Positions 1 through 11,311 of a stretch of 64,000 nt of DNA are shown here, one piece after another (the stretch's first letter is position 1; each line of letters starts with the position of its first letter). The DNA is from Tenodera sinensis (Eukaryota; Arthropoda; Insecta; Mantodea; Mantidae). The notes below the pieces were generated by a model. It saw only the letters and a list, made by a program, of their open reading frames with translations, did not search any database and was not told where the DNA came from. The stretch covers positions 145,171,874 through 145,235,873 of the forward strand of contig CM060965.1 in the NCBI GenBank assembly GCA_030765045.1, read 5' to 3'. The translations under genes and the position numbers were made by a program.

Positions 1-686
1 CCCTTGGGAGTACGAACTCGATGGTGTGGAACAGCAACCGGGGTGAGCCAGCCTCCGACGGGGTGCTTCTTACTGGGAAAATGCATGTCGTGGCAATGTT
101 CCGGCTACCCTTCGGATCCACTTGCCTCATCCATTCTCCCGTGGGGTGCCTCGTTAGGGACATAGGTGCAAAAGATAATCTTTCGGTGTAAGTCCCCTCC
201 GCAAGTTGTTGTAGAGGCATTGAGTCGTGACCTTCAGTTTGAGTCCTGTCTCGTAGAACCTCGCAAGATTGCTATGAGTACCTATCCTAATAAGCCTGGA
301 AGTCCGGACAGAGACGTGAATATACTAGATTTCATAATTGCGATTGGTTGCAACACCTTTCCATGCTAAACAAAGAATAACTTTGGCAAAGAAAACAATA
401 AACGTCAATATGAATCTTATTGGATAAAAATAACACAATACTTTTGCATAGTAATAAGCATGAAGTCCTCAATGCTGAATTGGTGAAAAGAACAACCTTC
501 AATGAAGGTGATTCAAGTAGAGGAAATAAACTTCCATTTGGAGTTAGTACGGAAGCATGTATGTAGAATTTAAGGTTACAGTTCACCAACAGACTAACTT
601 GTGAGCAAGGCCGGTTACCTGCTGCGAGAAAATTTAAACAAACTCAAACTCTGCTAAGTATCCGCACTCGCATTTCAAAAATGTAT
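1..686. other. Non-genic start of window
   Basis: No gene is supported here. The first 160 bases are clearly more GC-rich than what follows and resemble repeat-derived sequence, but I cannot assign them to a family. The short open frames lack recognisable domains. Confidence 0.5.

Positions 687-729
<43 letters not shown>
687..729. repeat. (TAA)n microsatellite
   Basis: About fourteen perfect TAA units on the plus strand. This is the smallest of five AAT-type arrays in the window, all of them with the A-rich strand as plus. Confidence 0.95.
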
Positions 730-730
<1 letters not shown>

Positions 731-874
731 GGACAAACATTTATGGATACTAGTACTACTGAAAATAGCTGCACGGTACTCAAACGGCCTAACTCTTCCT
801 TGAAATACTGTAAAAAGAACCAAAATAAGAGAAGCAAAACAAAAACTATAGGATCAACAGCGTTAAACAATTAC

Positions 875-927
<53 letters not shown>

Positions 928-945
928 GCATACACACACACAAAG
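875..945. repeat. (CA)n microsatellite
   Basis: A CA dinucleotide array of roughly 48 bases, followed after an interrupted TACGCAT stretch by a second short CA run. The open frame across it is a translation of the repeat, not a gene. Confidence 0.95.
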
Positions 946-1214
946 TACACACATATTCACACACTATATCCGTATTCATAATCTAAAAGTGCAAGAACAA
1001 TATTGACTTATATTCGTAATGAAAGAAGTCAGCGGCTGGGCGCCAAGCCTTAGCCCTTCATGGGAAGTTGCACTAGGGTTTAGTTTAGTAATGAAAGAAG
1101 TATTATATCACGATTTAAGTAAAGCAGGAAATACTTAACCTAATTGAGCTATAAGATAAACATGAAGGAAAGAAGGAAGAATCAAAAGCTTCTATGAACT
1201 ATTGCAGAAGACAT

Positions 1215-1540
1215 TAACTAATTAAACCCACGGCGCAACAGCCCTTTTCAGACCAAGACCTACCGATTAGACGCTTCGTTCCCCACCTCTGTCCATAACA
1301 GGCGTAATGAGTAAAGCGCAGTATTGGAGGTGGGACGTGGTCAGCGCCCCGAGCCCTACCGTCCACTATAGTGATCAGGAGTCGCTACTTATCAATCAAT
1401 TGGCCCCTCAGGGATCTAACGAGGCTGAATGCACCCCGGACCAGAAGAAACTTGTCAGGCAGATAACAGGAATCGAACTCGAATCTCCCGCTTAGTAAGA
1501 GCGCTACTTCCACACTAAGAAGACCACCTGCGGGAGGTAT
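1215..1540 (-). mobile_element. tRNA-derived SINE-like repeat, minus strand
   Basis: Read on the minus strand, a tRNA-like head lies at about 1460-1540, with an internal Pol III B-box-like GAGTTCGATTCC followed by a GC-rich body. The block stands out in composition from its AT-rich surroundings. No poly-A tail or target duplication was found, so the ends are approximate. A degraded tRNA pseudogene is the alternative. Confidence 0.4.
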
Positions 1541-3625
1541 TAGATAGTGCAAATAAAAATGATGGCATAATTAGCTGGAGATTTTAATGCTGGAGTGGAA
1601 AATACAAACCAAGCTACCTGGTCTCCAATAAATGAGAAAGGAAAAGCGGAAAAGAACTCATAAACGTTTTTAAGAATATTATACCTAGCATAATACACCA
1701 AGGCTTCTAGAAATAGAGATGTCATGTGAAACCATTTCTTAGCACAAGAAATATCTCTCTCTCTCCCTCTGTAGATATGTCAGTGTACTATCTTTCACAA
1801 AAGTAAATAGCCATCTTTAGCGAGATGGTACGAGAATTAAATTAGTCATATGCTTTCCTTGCTGTTCAGAGGACATGGCAGCCATGGGCTCACCTTGTAG
1901 TTTTGCAGAGCAATATTTCAGCAATCCTTGTACATTAACGTGCAAACGTAGCAAATTGAACTTCAGTGCACCTGCAGAAAATGTTCTTATTGTGTTTCTG
2001 TTAAGTTGTGAACTGTAACTAAACATGGTTCCAGTGTTGGATGCTAGGCATACAGACGTAAGTTTTATGAGTAACACTTAACATGTTGCTATAGCCGCCA
2101 ACTATTTTCTTTATGAACGGGAACAACACGTGCAAAATATAAAATTACACAAACTAATGGAATATTTTTCCATAAGGTATTTTTATTCCGCACAGCTTTG
2201 TAACTTTCCCACCATCTTATGAGTGGTACACTACGATTGTAATTTTACAACTGAATGTTTTATATTAGTTGCACTTGCTGAAAGCAAATCAGGGAACACG
2301 CCTACCTCAATGGTCAGTCATTCCTCCCGAAATTAATATTTTCCTTTAATTGTTCATAGAAGCGTCTCTATAAATTTCGTAGACATTTCCATGATGAATT
2401 ATATAAGCGTATAATAGTGTAAAATACGCTTTAAATGGTCATTGTTACAAGACAATCTTGCTAAATAAAAAAGTTGTACATCTCGTCGAAGCACACATTT
2501 GATATAGTGTTGCCCTTCTGAAATAGACATTGTAGTTCATTAGAATTGTCAGATACTTCATACTTTTCTCAACTAAAATCATTGTCGTTTTCGTTTTCAT
2601 GCAAATGCAAAGAGAACAGAAATTCAAAGTCATCACATTAAGATCGCTTTGAAAAGATTTGACTGTCACTTTAGTGTATTGTACTATTCTTATTCTTACA
2701 ATGAAATGATTAAATCTTATCCGTAGACGTGTATGGAAGAATAAACTTTTGCAAAAATAATCCATAGAGGAGTGTGCAGAGAGTGGGATGTTAATGTAAC
2801 ACATGCTAATTAATAATATCTTAATGAACGGATAAGAATACTTTTTCTCTGGTTGGTGAAAGACTAAGGAAGGTACAAACTTCTGAAAAAAGTTTTCAGA
2901 AATCTGTTGTAGTTATTATAGTAATCATAACCATCTGAATTAGAGGGGAAACAGGGCGGTTACTTCTTCTCCTTCCTATTTACCCTTCGCTGGTAACGTT
3001 ATAAGTATGAGGGAAAGGAATAGTGATAGAAGGATTCCGGTTGTATTTTATAACAGGACATCTTGACAACCGATACTGCCTTTCTTATTTTGTGAAGCTC
3101 AAAGGAGTCCAAAGTACCGCATAAGCCGATGCCAGTCATCTTTACCCTGCACGACCATCCACGGTGTCACTTTTTGGCACCTCTAATCTATATATTTGTG
3201 ACGTGAAATAAAGAATTGAAAGATGTAAAAGCTTTTGGGACCAATATATTTAATTAGGAATCTAAACCGTATTTCCAAATATGTATTACACTATACACCT
3301 CGAGAATGAAGAAAAATAGGAAGAACACATCGATGTTAGATATGCTACACAATAAAATAAGGTGAAACCGAATAAGCTAATACCGTGACGTTGACGATGG
3401 TGACGGCTATAATGCTCTTCCTAATATTCTGTTTTTGCACTAATTTTCATCACACTGTATAAAAAGGAAATGAAGTATGGAAGGTGTTATGGTGTTTCTT
3501 CATGAAAAGTATTCCGAAAATGAGTTGTATGCAGCTACATAACAGAGCAATATTACACCACATTTCATTTCTAAGGTTGATGTTGATACACACGTCTACG
3601 TGTGACCATTATTACTATTGGGTTC
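1541..3625. other. AT-rich intergenic stretch
   Basis: Two kilobases with no supported gene. There is a short CT run near 1750-1770 and a small AT-rich hairpin near 2884-2905. The open frames, including a 119-codon one at 2445-2804 on the minus strand, have no recognisable motif and low-complexity composition. Confidence 0.5.
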
Positions 3626-3629
3626 TTCA

Positions 3630-3996
3630 AGGATAGAATAGGATAGACAAGGTTCGGAGGGACTTAGAACCTCGATGAGGTGAAAAGACAGGGAGGGACA
3701 ACAGCAGATGGCAAGGTCCCTAACAGAAACGGATTTAAACTCCCCGGTGGCGGCTCGTGTTCCGATTTCTCTGACACCTGACTCTAGGTCCCGTGGGAGA
3801 GAGCCACGAAACTCAAGATCTCTTCCTATCCAAAAGATGAGGGTTTACAGAGAGCAACCACCTGCCGCTCATGCCGAAATTGAAACCTTGAAACAACCAA
3901 GCAGATAAAAGCTGAATTGAAATGATACGTGAGTTGAAATGGAGGGTCAGAAAATTTGTAGGATGTAATTATCTTTCCCAGCATTCGCCTAGTAAT
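3630..3996. repeat. Dispersed repeat family C, copy 1
   Basis: This block matches 37225-37500 in several places: a shared GGTTCGGAG start, a shared stretch AGCAGATGGCAAGGTCCCTA (the second copy has AGGG and CAGG variants), and a shared end reading close to TTCCCAGCATTC. It is a diverged dispersed repeat of unknown class. The motif GGTCCCTAAC also ends the insertion near 40212-40340. Confidence 0.5.
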
Positions 3997-4110
3997 CGGG
4001 AAAACCCCGGAAAACCCGATGGGTCAGGAAGGTCGGTACGGAAATCGTACTCACGATCTCCCGAATGCGAGTCTCTCACATTACCGCGGAGTCGTACTCT
4101 CCAAGAATAT
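3997..4110 (-). mobile_element. SINE-like tRNA-derived repeat D, copy 1
   Basis: On the minus strand this reads as a tRNA-like head with a GTGAGTACGATTTCC B-box-like segment, followed by C/G-rich runs resembling CGGGTTTTCCGGGG. A related copy with the same order of parts lies at 32975-33115. Its family is unnamed here; its junction with repeat C could mean either an insertion or a composite element. Confidence 0.4.
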
Positions 4111-4829
4111 CTTGTGTTTTCCTCCTCCAACCAATAACATGAGCATTTCAGTGCTTCAACTTGTCCACTCTCTGTCACAGAAAAACAGCCAGGTCTATAT
4201 CCTATGCTCTAGTTGTTATTCATTTCCGTGTGCGTAACGCCAGCTCCATTTATAGTGGTTGTTTGCACCGCTAAAGCAGAAATGAGAAAGCTTTTGCTCA
4301 GCCGTGCAATATACAGCACATTACCATTGTTTAGCATTGCTTAATACGGTCTGCCCGAATGCCATGAACAAGGAGCATTGATATTAACTCAAAATCTATG
4401 AGCACGCCTACCACTGTTTATTTCAATTTAACGAAAATCGGTTTATACTCTCAAATCACACAGACAAGTGGTTAGTAAGTGTTGCGCCATATTTTATTGT
4501 TCATTTTGAACTTCCCTGCATTTCTTTATACTTTTTCGGCCTAGAAATCAAGAAGTTAGTAATACAATTTTCTCTATATTTAACTTCTATAGAGTGTAGC
4601 ACGGCAATCATGCCCAATGTAGTCCCCTAGTTTCAAAGTGAAAACCCTTTTCAAATTTATTTGAAATTACGATAACTTTTCTGCCCTTTTTCAAATGCTA
4701 CTACACCGATGTTTAAATCTGTTGATTTTAAGAATGACTTCATGACTTATGACCAGGTTTGCAAAGACGTTTCCCTTTAGCACCTAAGTCTAAAAAGACT
4801 TTGTGCACTTCATATTTTCTAATCTAGAG
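4111..4829. other. Intergenic, nothing recognised
   Basis: AT-rich sequence without a supported gene, RNA or repeat. Confidence 0.4.
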
Positions 4830-5071
4830 ATCTATATCTACATACATAGTCCTAGTATTTGTGTTACTAGATTAGAACCTTTCTCCAATTTTGCGGCGGC
4901 TCCAAGAATCTGGTATCTTCTCCGTTCGGTGGCTCTGCTTTTTAATAAAAAGTGTTTCGCAGTTTCATTGCCTTTTAAACAAAAGCAACAAATAGGTTCA
5001 ATTTGGTATCAGATGTTTTCTGTATTTTAAGTTATGTCACTTATAAGTTGTGGCTTTGTTAGCCTAACCAG

Positions 5072-5189
5072 TGTATTACTTATTCATATTCAAGATGCTC
5101 TCGGGCTTCGAGCCAGGTGTAGTGATGAAAAGACATCGACGTTTCGGGAGTGTACGTACATCTCTCCCATCTTCAGGATGTATTACTTA
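5072..5189 (-). mobile_element. 96-bp insertion with 11-bp target duplication carrying a ribozyme-like core
   Basis: The 11-mer TGTATTACTTA occurs at 5072-5082 and again at 5179-5189, bracketing 96 bases that interrupt a LINE fossil. On the minus strand the insert begins with a hammerhead-like core (see 5133-5181), followed by a segment including CTACACCTGGCTCGAAGC. From general knowledge, hammerhead motifs with a minimal helix III are found in Penelope-like retroelements, so a short truncated Penelope-related copy is the most likely identity. No reverse transcriptase or GIY-YIG sequence is present. Up to three bases of each boundary are ambiguous. Confidence 0.55.
5133..5181 (-). ncRNA. Hammerhead-ribozyme-like motif
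   Basis: Minus-strand order: ACATC (helix I), CUGAAGA (matches core CUGANGA), one extra U, GGGAG paired with CUCCC across a 13-nt loop containing the self-complementary UGUACGUACA, then GAAA, CGUC and GAUGU, which closes helix I by five pairs. Helix III is essentially absent, as in the minimal type known from Penelope-like elements, which may act as dimers. Departures: the extra U before helix II, and three helix-I bases lie within the target duplication. Activity is therefore not assured. Confidence 0.5.
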
Positions 5190-5489
5190 GTTTGTCCTCA
5201 GGTTTGTTAATTATTTGCCCAAAAGTTTGTTCACGGGTATTATTTCCATTTGTTTTGGGTCTCATTACGAACCCAATTTTGTACTATGTTTTTTGGGCTT
5301 CTATGATGCTTATTCCACAGAAAAGTTCTGGTCCTGTGAAAGGAAGAGATTCTCCTTTCTTTGTTAGGACATCAGCCTTTTCATTTCCTGCAATGCCTGC
5401 AAGACCAGGTACCTACCGTAACTCAACATTGTTACAGAAGGAAAGACTTAATAAGCTGTGATAACATTCCCACACTAGTTTAGACAAGA

Positions 5490-5764
5490 ATGAGTTCATA
5501 ATGATTGTAAGGTTTATGTACGAAACCTGGAAATCCCTGGCGTACTTGGTTTTTGAAAAAAGTAGGAGCCTGAGTTAACGCTGGCTGATTTACGGCTTAT
5601 TGCAAGACTTAGACTTCACCTCCAGGAGAACTTAGTAAAAAAGATGTTAGTATATATCAGTTTGTTTATGAGAAGAGGGAACGGTTTTCGACATCGTTCC
5701 AAAAACGATGTCTTCCAATTATTAGGTATAACGTGACAAATTGACAATGTCACTTTATTCGTCT
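5490..5764. other. Intergenic with a small hairpin
   Basis: No gene. A 9-bp perfect stem with a 5-base loop lies at about 5690-5712 (GACATCGTT paired with AACGATGTC). Confidence 0.4.
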
Positions 5765-5901
5765 CCTACCTCTGAAGCACATAGTCCTCTTTTTATCGTT
5801 AACAAAACTCCAGGTCACAGTCCTTCGTGACCTTACAACTCACATCTGCCCTGCCTTCTAATAACCATGAGTCCATGACACATACATTCTGTACACACAC
5901 A

Positions 5902-5953
<52 letters not shown>

Positions 5954-6240
5954 TACATGCTAACAGCTGTCTCGTTCGACACTCCAAGACTCCATCATAA
6001 AAATCCTGGCTGGTGTCATCACCTCGATTCACTTATATGAGCGAAAATGATATAGCCCGGATTTTACTCCAAATTCGCGTTTTCTCGGACTTTTCATAAA
6101 GGCCGACAGTCGAAAGTTTCGCGAACGTTCTAGAAACGCTTTGTTCTCACTATTCCAATGTAGCCGGATGTCACATCGAGCTTCTGTGAGGCGCGCGAGC
6201 GCCCAGCGGCATGAGGTAGTTGACCCTGAGCGTCTAAGAT
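5765..6240 (-). mobile_element. LTR-like promoter repeat A, copy 1
   Basis: On the minus strand this resembles the repeats at 42345-43060 and 61482-62106. Shared landmarks are a CAGCTGTTAG segment next to the simple-repeat region, then GAGTTGTAAGGTCACGAAGG (close to GAGTTGTAATATCACGAAGG in the other copies), then an AATAAA signal. A TATA-like CATATAAG lies upstream of the leader part. It is the most diverged of the three copies. Structure fits U3-R-U5 of an LTR, but no internal coding region is attached, and termini are uncertain. Confidence 0.45.
5892..5951. repeat. (AC)n(AG)n compound microsatellite
   Basis: Fourteen AC units pass directly into about sixteen AG units. It sits inside LTR-like repeat A, at the place where the 61.5-kb copy has only short GT and AG tracts. 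Confidence 0.9.
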
Positions 6241-6258
6241 GACTGCTGTCAGGTTTCA

Positions 6259-6595
<337 letters not shown>

Positions 6596-6599
6596 GCAT

Positions 6600-7265
6600 A
6601 CTGAGTCACAGTGTACTAATCGATAATTGGTGCAAATCACAATCTTATAAATAATTAAATGTATTATAACTTTATATTATGGGTGTTACAATTACGTAGT
6701 TTAATGTTACGTGCAGTAAATCTTATTGCACCTTCCTGAATATTTAAGCCAGCTTTTAGAATATTTATTCATTTATGTTCATCCTTTCATGATGAAAGTT
6801 GTTTAATCATTTGACTAAATGCGTTTTAGATGTTTCAACTGAACTGACTTAAAACTGAATTTTTCGTGATAATCTTACTCTGTTCAACAAAATATTTTTT
6901 GGGATCATTCAGTTTTCGCTTTTTGTTACTGATTGTGGGAAGCACTACATATTTCGCGCTACTATACACATGTGCTATATTGTTTAATCCAACACCTGTG
7001 TTCCAAAAGGTCATTACAATTTATTCTCAGCAGGTGACCCACAGTTTTCGTGCACTTGAACTCGATTTTCTGTAAGAATATCTGAACAACCTGATCAGAA
7101 ATGGAGCTATTGTATTTATTGTATCTGGTATTTGTAATGATAAAATATTGTAATAATACATATAACTACAGGTATAATAGTAATAACCAGGAAACATAAA
7201 AGTTGGATGTGCAATGAAGTACTGGATGATTCAGAGGTATCAACTTCAATTCCCCTCCACTCCCC
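6600..7265. other. Intergenic, nothing recognised
   Basis: AT-rich sequence with no supported feature. Confidence 0.4.
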
Positions 7266-7272
7266 CAGCGAC

Positions 7273-7432
7273 ATCCATGATGTGCTGAGGTGCTTGTTTG
7301 CAGCATTTTCATAATGAAGTATTGTTCATATAGTATAATCATTATCACTATGTGAAATAAATAATGATTTTACTATATGAACAATCTTCATTATGAAAAT
7401 GCTGCAAACAAGCACCTCAGCACATCATGGAT
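7273..7432. repeat. Near-perfect 160-bp palindrome (long hairpin)
   Basis: Left arm 7273-7345 is the reverse complement of right arm 7361-7432, with one one-base indel and one substitution over about 72 positions. The loop is 15 bases. A transcript would form a long duplex suited to Dicer processing. A foldback element, a replication-generated inversion or an assembly artefact are alternatives. There is no protein-coding content. Confidence 0.9.
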
Positions 7433-8849
7433 TTTTTTTTATTTATCTCTGTAATTTCCCTATAGCTAAGGTGAGAAAGGGTCAACTTAAAACTATAGTA
7501 AGGTATGACAATTATTGGGCATGACTTTTTCATGCAGCTGGATGATTTTGAGAATCCATTTGTCATTTGTTATTGGAGAATGCACAGGATCTCCTTATTT
7601 CCAGGTACTTTCCCAGTTCTAGTTCTATTATAATTCTACTATGAAACCACGTGCACATTCCTTACAACATTAAAATGAAATGAGTTGAAGAAGAGGGAGA
7701 GAAATCGCAGAAAGTTAGGGTATAGTTTGGAGAACATCAGCGAAGAGATGTTACGAGAGAGGCGTAAACTTACACAGTGCAAGATAGATAATGTTTGCAT
7801 TCAACACTGAAGGCAGATTCGCAGCCATATCAAGTAAGTCCTCTGCCTAAATGAGTTTGGTAAGCCTTGAGATATCGTCGAATTTGCTTGGGCTCGCTTT
7901 GATCCAATAAAAATGGTGGAAACTATTGGCTGAGTACCGTATTATATCACTTGCTTATATGCAAACATATCATAGCTGGGGATGAAGTTTAACTGGCATT
8001 TACACAGGTTTTCATTCTCAATGCTCTGAGTACGATTACAGCTAATTTCGCTTCGAGGCAACAGTGAGGGAAGATAAGAGAAAATGGCACGCCAAGGCAG
8101 CTAATTAAATGCAGAGGGGGTGCCGCAATTACAAGAGTAATTTCAGAAAATGTTACCTTGTTCTCTTAGTTGAGGGCTCTTCATACACATATGTGTGTTA
8201 AAATGCACTGTCTCTAAAGTAGGTAAGACTATTACATACAAATTAGCTTACTACCAAAGAAAGGATTTGCTTTATGACTGACTCAGTGTTATGTCGTTGG
8301 TCTAGGCTCTATTGTATGTAATGGTTATATAATGTAACTTTCATTGTAAAAATATCAAGATAATACACATCCTATTATAGGAGAGTGACACACCAATTAG
8401 TTGTTTTTAAGCAATTATATAGTTGTTAGCTGCAAGCTCTCAAAGAAGAAAAGATCAAGCAGCTAAATTCTTCGTCTTGAAGTTATGTATAAAATACAAA
8501 CTGCTAATGTGTTGTGAATCAACATAAAATTATTATTTTCTGGAATCTAGAACCAGAGATAGCTTTTTGCTATATCTATGTTTTCTGAAGATAATTAAAC
8601 ATTGTAAGTTAAATTCAAATGGATGCCAATGAAGTATAACCATTTGTTGCCTGATTGCCATATTTAATAATTTTCACGTGCCACTTCCCAACGTTCTTCT
8701 TAAGTAGTGTGCGTTACACATACCAGATTATTTTTCCGGCTTACAGTAAACTGAAATAATAATAAGAAAATAAATAAGCTTATGCGAATTATTCAGAGAA
8801 GTCTAATATTCCACATGCGGGACGGTTTATATTTCCCTCTGTTGAAGCA
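7433..8849. other. Intergenic, nothing recognised
   Basis: No gene, tandem array or recognisable transposon in this 1.4-kb AT-rich stretch. Confidence 0.4.
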
Positions 8850-9016
8850 GTTATAACTAGGGCTCGGAAGTTCATGCCCTAAAAAGCACTGAAATATGCA
8901 TGCAAATATGCTCTTAAAAACTTGAAAATATGCCAAGAAGTATGCAGTATTGAATTAAAACAATGTCCCTTTGCAGTAGACAAGCCGAGTTAGTATAAAT
9001 CATAAATAAAGTTACC

Positions 9017-10646
9017 TTATTCCTTAGAGGTTGAAACAGAAGTGGTCCCGGTGCTAGTATTAACTGCTAAATTGCAGTTCACAACCAACACTTTGCACAA
9101 ATGTTCAACTCTAAAACATCGTCTGTTGTCTCGCAAAACACTTTTGTAACATGAAAAACTTTTCTCCACGTCATAAGATGTTATCGTGGCATATTTAAAT
9201 GATGTTAACTGCTTCACAGAGGGAGTCAAGTCTCTTGGTGTGACAGATGGTTTTCTTTCGAGGATGTCTCGAATATCGCACATCTATTTATAACCAGAAT
9301 TTTTTGAAATTACATAATTCACTTTCTCTTTTACTTTTTGTGCTATATCACCAGGAACCGAACTTAGATCACATTTTTAAGAGGTAGAACTGGAACTTAA
9401 AAATTCAATGCCACAACTGGGATTTGAACCGCAGACCTTCCGCTTGCCAGGCGGCTGCTCTAACCATTGAGCTATTGTGACAAACTGCCAGAATGGCATT
9501 AAATTCTCAAACCATCTGAAGGTTATTTAATCCAGGGACATAAAGCACTTACAATAGTAAGTCACCATTGGGGTAATTTGTCTCTGATGTGAGACTGCCT
9601 TTGTGGTTTACCAGGAGAAATACGAACTGGTTTGAGAATTTAACGCCATTCTGGCAGTTTGTCACAATAGCTCAATGGTTAGAGCAGCCGCCTGGTAAGC
9701 GGAAGGTCTGTGGTTCAACTCCCAGTTGTGGCATTGAATTTTTAAGTTCCAGTTCTACCTCTTAAACTTTGCCCACGCACGGCTTGTGTGCTTAAAAACA
9801 CCAACAGTAACTTTGTTGGCATAAATAAATATTAGATCGCATTGTTTTTTCTAAGACAGTAAGTGATTCATGCGAAGGAGATCCCACAGCTTCCAATGCC
9901 TTTATGGCTGTTGGTAAGAAAGAAAAATGGGCAGATATGAAACTAAGATCCTCTTTTAATCCAGTATTTTGCACAGTTTCTATTGATGAAGCATTTTTCG
10001 AGTGCAATGAATTAACAACCTCTTCGATTATATCTATGTGCTCAGCATAATATAAAACTGCATCGGCCATGTTCCCCATCGGGTTAACACTGGTGCAGGA
10101 GGAAGTCGGGTATTAGGTGCTGTTGATCTAAACAACTTAACTCTTTTAGGAGATTTAACAGAAATTCTCTTTGTACAGGATACAAATCTATCAATGGGAA
10201 AGAATCGCGTATTGTCTCAGAAATGAGATGAAGAGCGTGTGCCAAACAAGTTATATGAATTATGTTAGGAAAAATACCTTTCAGAGTTTGTCCTGGTTTT
10301 AGCATATAAGGACCTGCAACAGTAACAAATAAAAGTAACCGGTCGTATTGGTTCAACATGGCCATAGTAATTTCAAAGAGTCCATCACAAACTGGGTTAC
10401 AGGTACATTGTCAGTGGCCGATAATTCGCACACATTAAGAAGATAAGGTATAGTCTTTTGTTCATTATTTAAAGCACCCACGATTATATTAGCAATAGAA
10501 CGGCGCTCAGAATCAGGGGTTTCATCAACAGACAACCACACAAACTGATCCGCTAATTCATTTTGCATGTTTGACAGTACGGTATTGTAACTATGTCCGA
10601 CCTAAGGCTTGCGCAGTGCACTTTCTTCAGGCACATGTTGTCAAGT
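9017..10646 (-). pseudogene. hAT (CGGBP1-like) transposase, central and C-terminal part
   Basis: Downstream part of the transposase. Going down in coordinate, the pieces are: VPEESALRK next to the LTR; FVWLSVDETPDSERRSIANI at about 10350-10570, an RNase H-like core segment; a FPNIIHITCLAHALHLISET segment at about 10200-10300; YYAEHIDIIEEVVNSL near 10020; and, beyond the SINE pair, CDLSSVPGDIAQKVKEK and then SVKQLTSFKYATITSYDVEK, the C-terminal hAT dimerisation-like region. Frames change several times and there are in-frame stops (for example at T-stop-QHV and KP-stop), so it is dead. Related intact genes in insects are often annotated as CGG-repeat-binding-protein-like; the founding protein is itself hAT-derived. 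Confidence 0.7.
9374..9831. mobile_element. Fold-back pair of tRNA-derived SINEs inserted in the hAT transposase
   Basis: Arms 9376-9512 and 9629-9766 are inverted copies about 137 bases long, separated by 116 bases. Each arm holds a tRNA-like module with a TAGCTCAATGGTTAGAGC A-box region and a GGTTCAACTCC-type B box. The whole is flanked by TTAGATCACA at 9364-9373 and TTAGATCGCA at 9832-9841, a 10-bp target duplication with one mismatch. The transposase reading resumes across it, apart from a one-base slip. It may be a dimeric SINE or two events; the single flanking duplication favours one event. Confidence 0.65.
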
Positions 10647-11262
10647 TGTTGTATCCTTCTCGCACCTAGCACCCTCCCGTAAGTGAGGTGGGATAGGATT
10701 GTCTGGTTGAGTGCCGAGCGGAGCAAGTAGGTGAGGTTTCCTGGATATTCCACTCGAAATCACACAACAATTGGTGTTAAAGGATTTATTTATAAACAGT
10801 ACGGAACAAGCTTAAAGGAATATGGGTAGTGGTTACACCATCCGATGTGGACTCGTTGACAATGGCGGGTCAAAAGACATCCCTTCCATGGTGACTAAGG
10901 CTTATATATCGTTCCACAATATTCTCTGGGTAAGACACTATCCCTAATAACCATAAACTGTTATGTGACAGGCGTATGGGAATGCTACACCCTTCCTCGG
11001 GTCCCCCTTGGGGTTGAAGGTCAAGTTCCAGACAGTCACATATACCAGTATTTCCAACTTCTGTAGAATACGTCTGCTTAAAACTATTTCTCACATATTA
11101 TATTTCCATTACCAATATATGAATTCATACTATCATTCTACTCTTCTATAACAATTATATTTCCATTACCAATATGTGAATTCAGACTATGATTCTACTC
11201 TGCTATAACAATTATGTTTCCATTACCAATATTTGAATTCATACTATTACCCTACTATAACA
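10647..11262 (-). repeat. 3' LTR of the gypsy-like element
   Basis: 616 bases, starting TGTT and ending AACA on both strands' reading. It differs from the other LTR by one visible substitution (T versus C near 10780) and by having three rather than four 57-bp units at the U3 start. The 74-codon open frame inside it is identical in both LTRs, which reflects their youth rather than coding. Confidence 0.95.
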
Positions 11263-11271
11263 CCTCCCGCC
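11263..11271 (-). promoter_or_regulatory. Polypurine tract
   Basis: GGCGGGAGG on the minus strand directly abuts the 3' LTR, at the position where plus-strand DNA synthesis of a retroelement is primed. It is short and has one pyrimidine. Confidence 0.6.
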
Positions 11272-11311
11272 GTAATTAGGTCAAAATTTACACCTAAATT
11301 TTGACTACTCT

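Larger units (their letters stand above)
4830..5490 (-). pseudogene. LINE fragment: RNase H and C-terminal zinc-knuckle remains
   Basis: The minus strand at about 5190-5480 translates in pieces to an RNase H C-terminal signature (PGLAGIAGNEKAD, then a K-K-G-E segment), as in non-LTR retrotransposons that carry RNase H. After an insertion, 4830-5020 continues with a CCFCLKGNETAKHFL stretch and an RRRYQILG segment, which resembles the cysteine/histidine end of such polyproteins. Reading frames are broken, so this is a fossil. The two halves are separated by the 96-bp insertion at 5083-5178. Clade (I, Jockey or other) is not resolved. Confidence 0.5.

Noticed and set aside
5690..5712. 9-bp perfect hairpin, considered as a terminator or regulatory stem
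   Set aside because: Isolated, no transcript context in a eukaryotic sequence, length expected by chance in 64 kb.
10870..11094. 74-codon frame repeated exactly at 18115-18339
   Set aside because: It lies in the LTRs; identity reflects recent LTR duplication, not protein conservation.
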